14,881 nt of DNA from Lachnospiraceae bacterium (lineage in GTDB: Bacteria > Bacillota > Clostridia > Lachnospirales > Lachnospiraceae). Below, piece by piece: positions 12,961 through 14,881 of this stretch; the stretch's first letter is position 1, and every line of letters begins with the position of its first letter. The translations under genes were made by a program, and so were the position numbers. Location of the stretch: positions 8,112-22,992 of the forward strand of contig JAAUZN010000016.1 in assembly GCA_014804565.1 (NCBI GenBank), given 5' to 3'. Under the pieces are notes generated by a model. The model was not told the DNA's origin, ran no database searches, and worked only from the letters and a program-made list of their open reading frames with translations.

Positions 12961-13575
12961 ATGCAGGAAGATTATACCGGATACAGCGACGAAGAGCTCC
13001 TGATCCGTCTGCGCGACGGCGAACAGGGGATCACCGATCACATTATGAATAAATATAAAAATCTGGTGAGAAGCAAGGCGAAATCCATGTACATTCTGGG
13101 CGCAGACAGCGAGGATCTGATCCAGGAGGGCATGATCGGGCTCTTCAAGGCCATCCGCGACTACGACACCGGACGGGATGCGAGCTTCTTCACCTTTGCG
13201 GATCTGTGTGTCTCCCGGCAGATGTACACGGCGGTACAGGCTTCCAGAAGGCAGAAGCATATCCCTCTCAACAACTATATATCTCTCTACGGAAACGTTT
13301 CCACGAATCGTGACGGCGAGGAGGAGCCTCTGCTCAATATGCTGCGCGCCGACGCCGGCCTCAACCCCGAGGATCTTGTCATAGATAAAGAAAATGTGGA
13401 CAGACTGGAAATGCTCATAGACAAGGAACTGAGCAGCTTTGAAAAGCAAGTGCTGGATCTGTACCTGACCGGTATGGGTTACCAGCAGATCGCGAAGGTT
13501 CTGGGAAAAGACGATAAATCCACCGACAACGCCCTGCAGAGGATCAAAAACAAGCTCCGCCGGGCGATCCGGTAA
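12961..13575 (+). CDS. sigH: RNA polymerase sigma factor SigH (Spo0H type)
   Basis: A 204-residue sigma-70 family protein. Region 2 (about 25-100) has HIMNKYKNLVRSKAKSMYI, DLIQEGMIGLFKAIRDYD (52-69, the core-binding region 2.2) and SFFTFADLCVSRQMYTAVQ (75-93, regions 2.3-2.4 for -10 melting and recognition). Region 4 (about 155-204) has LSSFEKQVLDLYLTGMGYQQIAKVLG and a recognition helix KSTDNALQRIKNKLRR. The GYSDEELL opening and the overall length match SigH of Clostridia and Bacillus (about 210-218 residues). Its known role is the switch from vegetative growth to early sporulation, transcribing spo0A and related genes. ATG 12961 has AGAGGA five bases upstream. Its stop is three bases from the stop of the convergent ispF gene, with no strong terminator between. 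Confidence 0.9.
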   Translation: MQEDYTGYSDEELLIRLRDGEQGITDHIMNKYKNLVRSKAKSMYILGADSEDLIQEGMIGLFKAIRDYDTGRDASFFTFADLCVSRQMYTAVQASRRQKHIPLNNYISLYGNVSTNRDGEEEPLLNMLRADAGLNPEDLVIDKENVDRLEMLIDKELSSFEKQVLDLYLTGMGYQQIAKVLGKDDKSTDNALQRIKNKLRRAIR

Positions 13576-13578
13576 AGA

Positions 13579-14118
13579 TCATGCCCGCTTACATCCCTCG
13601 CAGCCGGCGCAGTTTTTCGCCGCCACATCCTCACTGTAAAGCTCTCTGGGACTCGTGAGTAGACAGATGGCCTGGGCGGAAATGCCCTCGCCCTTTCCGG
13701 TAAAGCCCAGTCCCTCCTCAGTGGTGGCCTTCACGTTCACCTGCTCCACATCGATACCCAGCGCTTTCGCGATATTCTCCCGCATCTCGTCGATATAAGG
13801 ACGCATCTTCGGCGCCTGGGCAATGATCGTGGCATCGATGTTCTCCACCAAAAAAAGTGATTCTTCCAGAAGCCCCGCCACATGCTCCAAAAGCTTCAAC
13901 GAGGAAATCCCCTGGTAGGCAGGGTCTGTGTCCGGGAAATGCTTCCCGATATCACCTAAAGCCGCCGCGCCAAGCAGCGCATCCATCACGGCATGGAGAA
14001 GCACATCCGCATCCGAATGCCCCAGAAGTCCTTTCTCGTAAGGAATCTCCACCCCGCCGATAATGCACTTGCGGTCTTCCACCAATCTATGCACATCATA
14101 TCCCATTCCGATTCTCAT
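13579..14118 (-). CDS. ispF: 2-C-methyl-D-erythritol 2,4-cyclodiphosphate synthase with Cys-rich tail
   Basis: IspF of the non-mevalonate isoprenoid pathway; it closes CDP-methylerythritol 2-phosphate to the cyclodiphosphate, releasing CMP. The hallmark [12 protein letters not shown] opens the protein, with metal ligands Asp8, His10 and His42 ([21 protein letters not shown]). [10 protein letters not shown] (56-65) and [21 protein letters not shown] (130-150) complete the active site. I start at ATG 14118 because GGAGGG lies just upstream; an in-frame ATG at 14130 overlaps that site and has none of its own. The core ends near residue 154. About 25 extra residues follow, ending in [11 protein letters not shown], a CxxCxxC cluster not needed for the known activity. 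The gene overlaps the MATE gene upstream by 23 bases, which suggests translational coupling. Confidence 0.93.
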   Translation of the reverse strand: MRIGMGYDVHRLVEDRKCIIGGVEIPYEKGLLGHSDADVLLHAVMDALLGAAALGDIGKHFPDTDPAYQGISSLKLLEHVAGLLEESLFLVENIDATIIAQAPKMRPYIDEMRENIAKALGIDVEQVNVKATTEEGLGFTGKGEGISAQAICLLTSPRELYSEDVAAKNCAGCEGCKRA

Positions 14119-14881
14119 ATTTCCCTCCATTTAAAACTTTCCGACAAAAGATCCACGACATGGCCGCCGCAATGCTCCAGCCCACAGGCCAGGAAAGCCA
14201 GATTCCGGTCTCCTGCAGCATGCCGGAGAACAGGAATGCCAAGATCACCCGCAGGATCAGGTCCGTAAAGGTGGATGCCATGAACTGACGCATCCGCTCC
14301 GCTCCCCGCAGCACGCCGTCCGCCACAAGCTTCACCGCCGCCACGAAATAGAAGGGCGACACGATCCGCAGAAAAATAACACCCGTCTGCAATGCTCCGC
14401 TCCCTGTATCCTCCAAAAAAAACTGCATCATCAGACGCCCCAGGAAGAAGTACGCCGCGAAAAACGGCGCCGCCACAAGGAGCGCCATTTTAAGCCCCGC
14501 CTTGAAGCCATCCCGGATCCTTTCAAAATGCCCCGCTCCCAGGTTTTGAGCCGTGAAGCCGGACACTCCGTTTCCCAGCGTACTGAATCCCGTGATGACA
14601 AAGGTGTTCAGTCTGATCGCCGCGGAATATCCGGCGATCACCCCGGATCCATAGGAATTGACCAGTCCCTGAATAAAAATATTACCCACAGAGACAAAGC
14701 TCTGTTGTAAGATGCTGGGCACTGCGATCAAGCTTATTTTTTTCAGGAGAGTGAAAGAAAAGAACGGTGCACGCTCCGTACTCTTTAGCTCTCTCAGCCT
14801 TTTCCTGAAACTCAAAAGTGCCAGCACGCAGGCAATCCCCTGAGCAATAAAGGTGGCCCACGCCACACCGGCCACACCCCA
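14096..14881 (-). CDS. MATE-family efflux transporter, C-terminal part (5' end beyond window)
   Basis: An open frame of 262 codons enters from the right edge, so the N-terminal part and start codon lie outside. The visible part is the second half of a MATE/NorM-type transporter: [14 protein letters not shown] (the family's repeat-linking segment), a basic loop, [28 protein letters not shown], a [19 protein letters not shown] motif, and four more hydrophobic segments. It closes with [12 protein letters not shown] proteins export cationic drugs or metabolites using Na+ or H+; the substrate is not predictable here. The last 23 bases overlap the start of ispF in another frame and hold the ispF ribosome site, so translation of the two is probably linked. 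A GTG at 14875 is in frame but is not the true start, since the reading frame and homology continue upstream. Confidence 0.9.
   Translation of the reverse strand, partial: WGVAGVAWATFIAQGIACVLALLSFRKRLRELKSTERAPFFSFTLLKKISLIAVPSILQQSFVSVGNIFIQGLVNSYGSGVIAGYSAAIRLNTFVITGFSTLGNGVSGFTAQNLGAGHFERIRDGFKAGLKMALLVAAPFFAAYFFLGRLMMQFFLEDTGSGALQTGVIFLRIVSPFYFVAAVKLVADGVLRGAERMRQFMASTFTDLILRVILAFLFSGMLQETGIWLSWPVGWSIAAAMSWIFCRKVLNGGKYENRNGI

Noticed and set aside
13553..13590. Shared terminator between sigH and ispF
   Set aside because: CGGGC/GCCCG can pair around the two stops, but the stem is interrupted and no T-tract follows on either strand.

Overview
The window looks like chromosome from a spore-forming Clostridia, most likely a gut Lachnospiraceae. 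This rests on gene content (a SigH-type sporulation sigma factor, a CUT1 sugar ABC transporter with no ATPase beside it, a cytoplasmic GH3 glycosidase, IspF of the MEP pathway), strong AGGAGG-type ribosome sites, and a tRNA gene without encoded CCA. The assignment is inference. Positions about 1-4000 are visibly more AT-rich than the rest and read as accessory DNA. Positions about 4000-14881 read as ordinary core or metabolic genes.

Layout. (1) 1-3302, all on the minus strand: two tandem membrane-anchored proteins with acidic stalks (the first runs off the left edge), a DUF4279-type remnant lacking its N-terminus, a small 'RC-AT-GPW' family protein, and two small unrecognised proteins. The mix resembles the orphan immunity-gene islands found near polymorphic toxins, but no toxin is visible. 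(2) 3342-4057: a RelE/ParE-type toxin-antitoxin pair, toxin gene first, with its own near-consensus promoter. It lies between two sequence-related terminators that fold only as minus-strand RNA. (3) 4097-10609: a sugar-utilisation locus. A lipoprotein sugar-binding protein, two permeases and a GH3 beta-glucosidase/beta-xylosidase form a minus-strand operon, and an AraC-family regulator is divergent from it. The 352-bp region between them carries an array of AGCAATTTTTG repeats facing both genes. (4) 10651-10838: tRNA-Thr(GGU) with its own promoter and terminator. (5) 10899-12871: a TauE/SafE permease and a glutamate/aspartate-type DAACS symporter, convergent. (6) 12961-14881: sigH, then ispF and the C-terminal half of a MATE transporter on the minus strand.

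How the genes work together: the AraC protein probably senses a sugar and binds the repeats. At the binding-protein promoter the repeats sit where a class II activator would bind, and at its own promoter they lie over the start of transcription. The transporter would import oligosaccharides using an ATPase encoded elsewhere, and the signal-less GH3 enzyme would cleave them inside the cell. A perfect hairpin after the binding-protein gene probably keeps that protein in excess over the permeases.

No CRISPR array, insertion sequence, phage module or obvious new multi-gene system is visible. The most interesting items are the operator array, the paired asymmetric terminators around the toxin-antitoxin pair, the immunity-like gene island with a truncated member, the Cys-rich tail on IspF, and the unusual T-loop of the tRNA.
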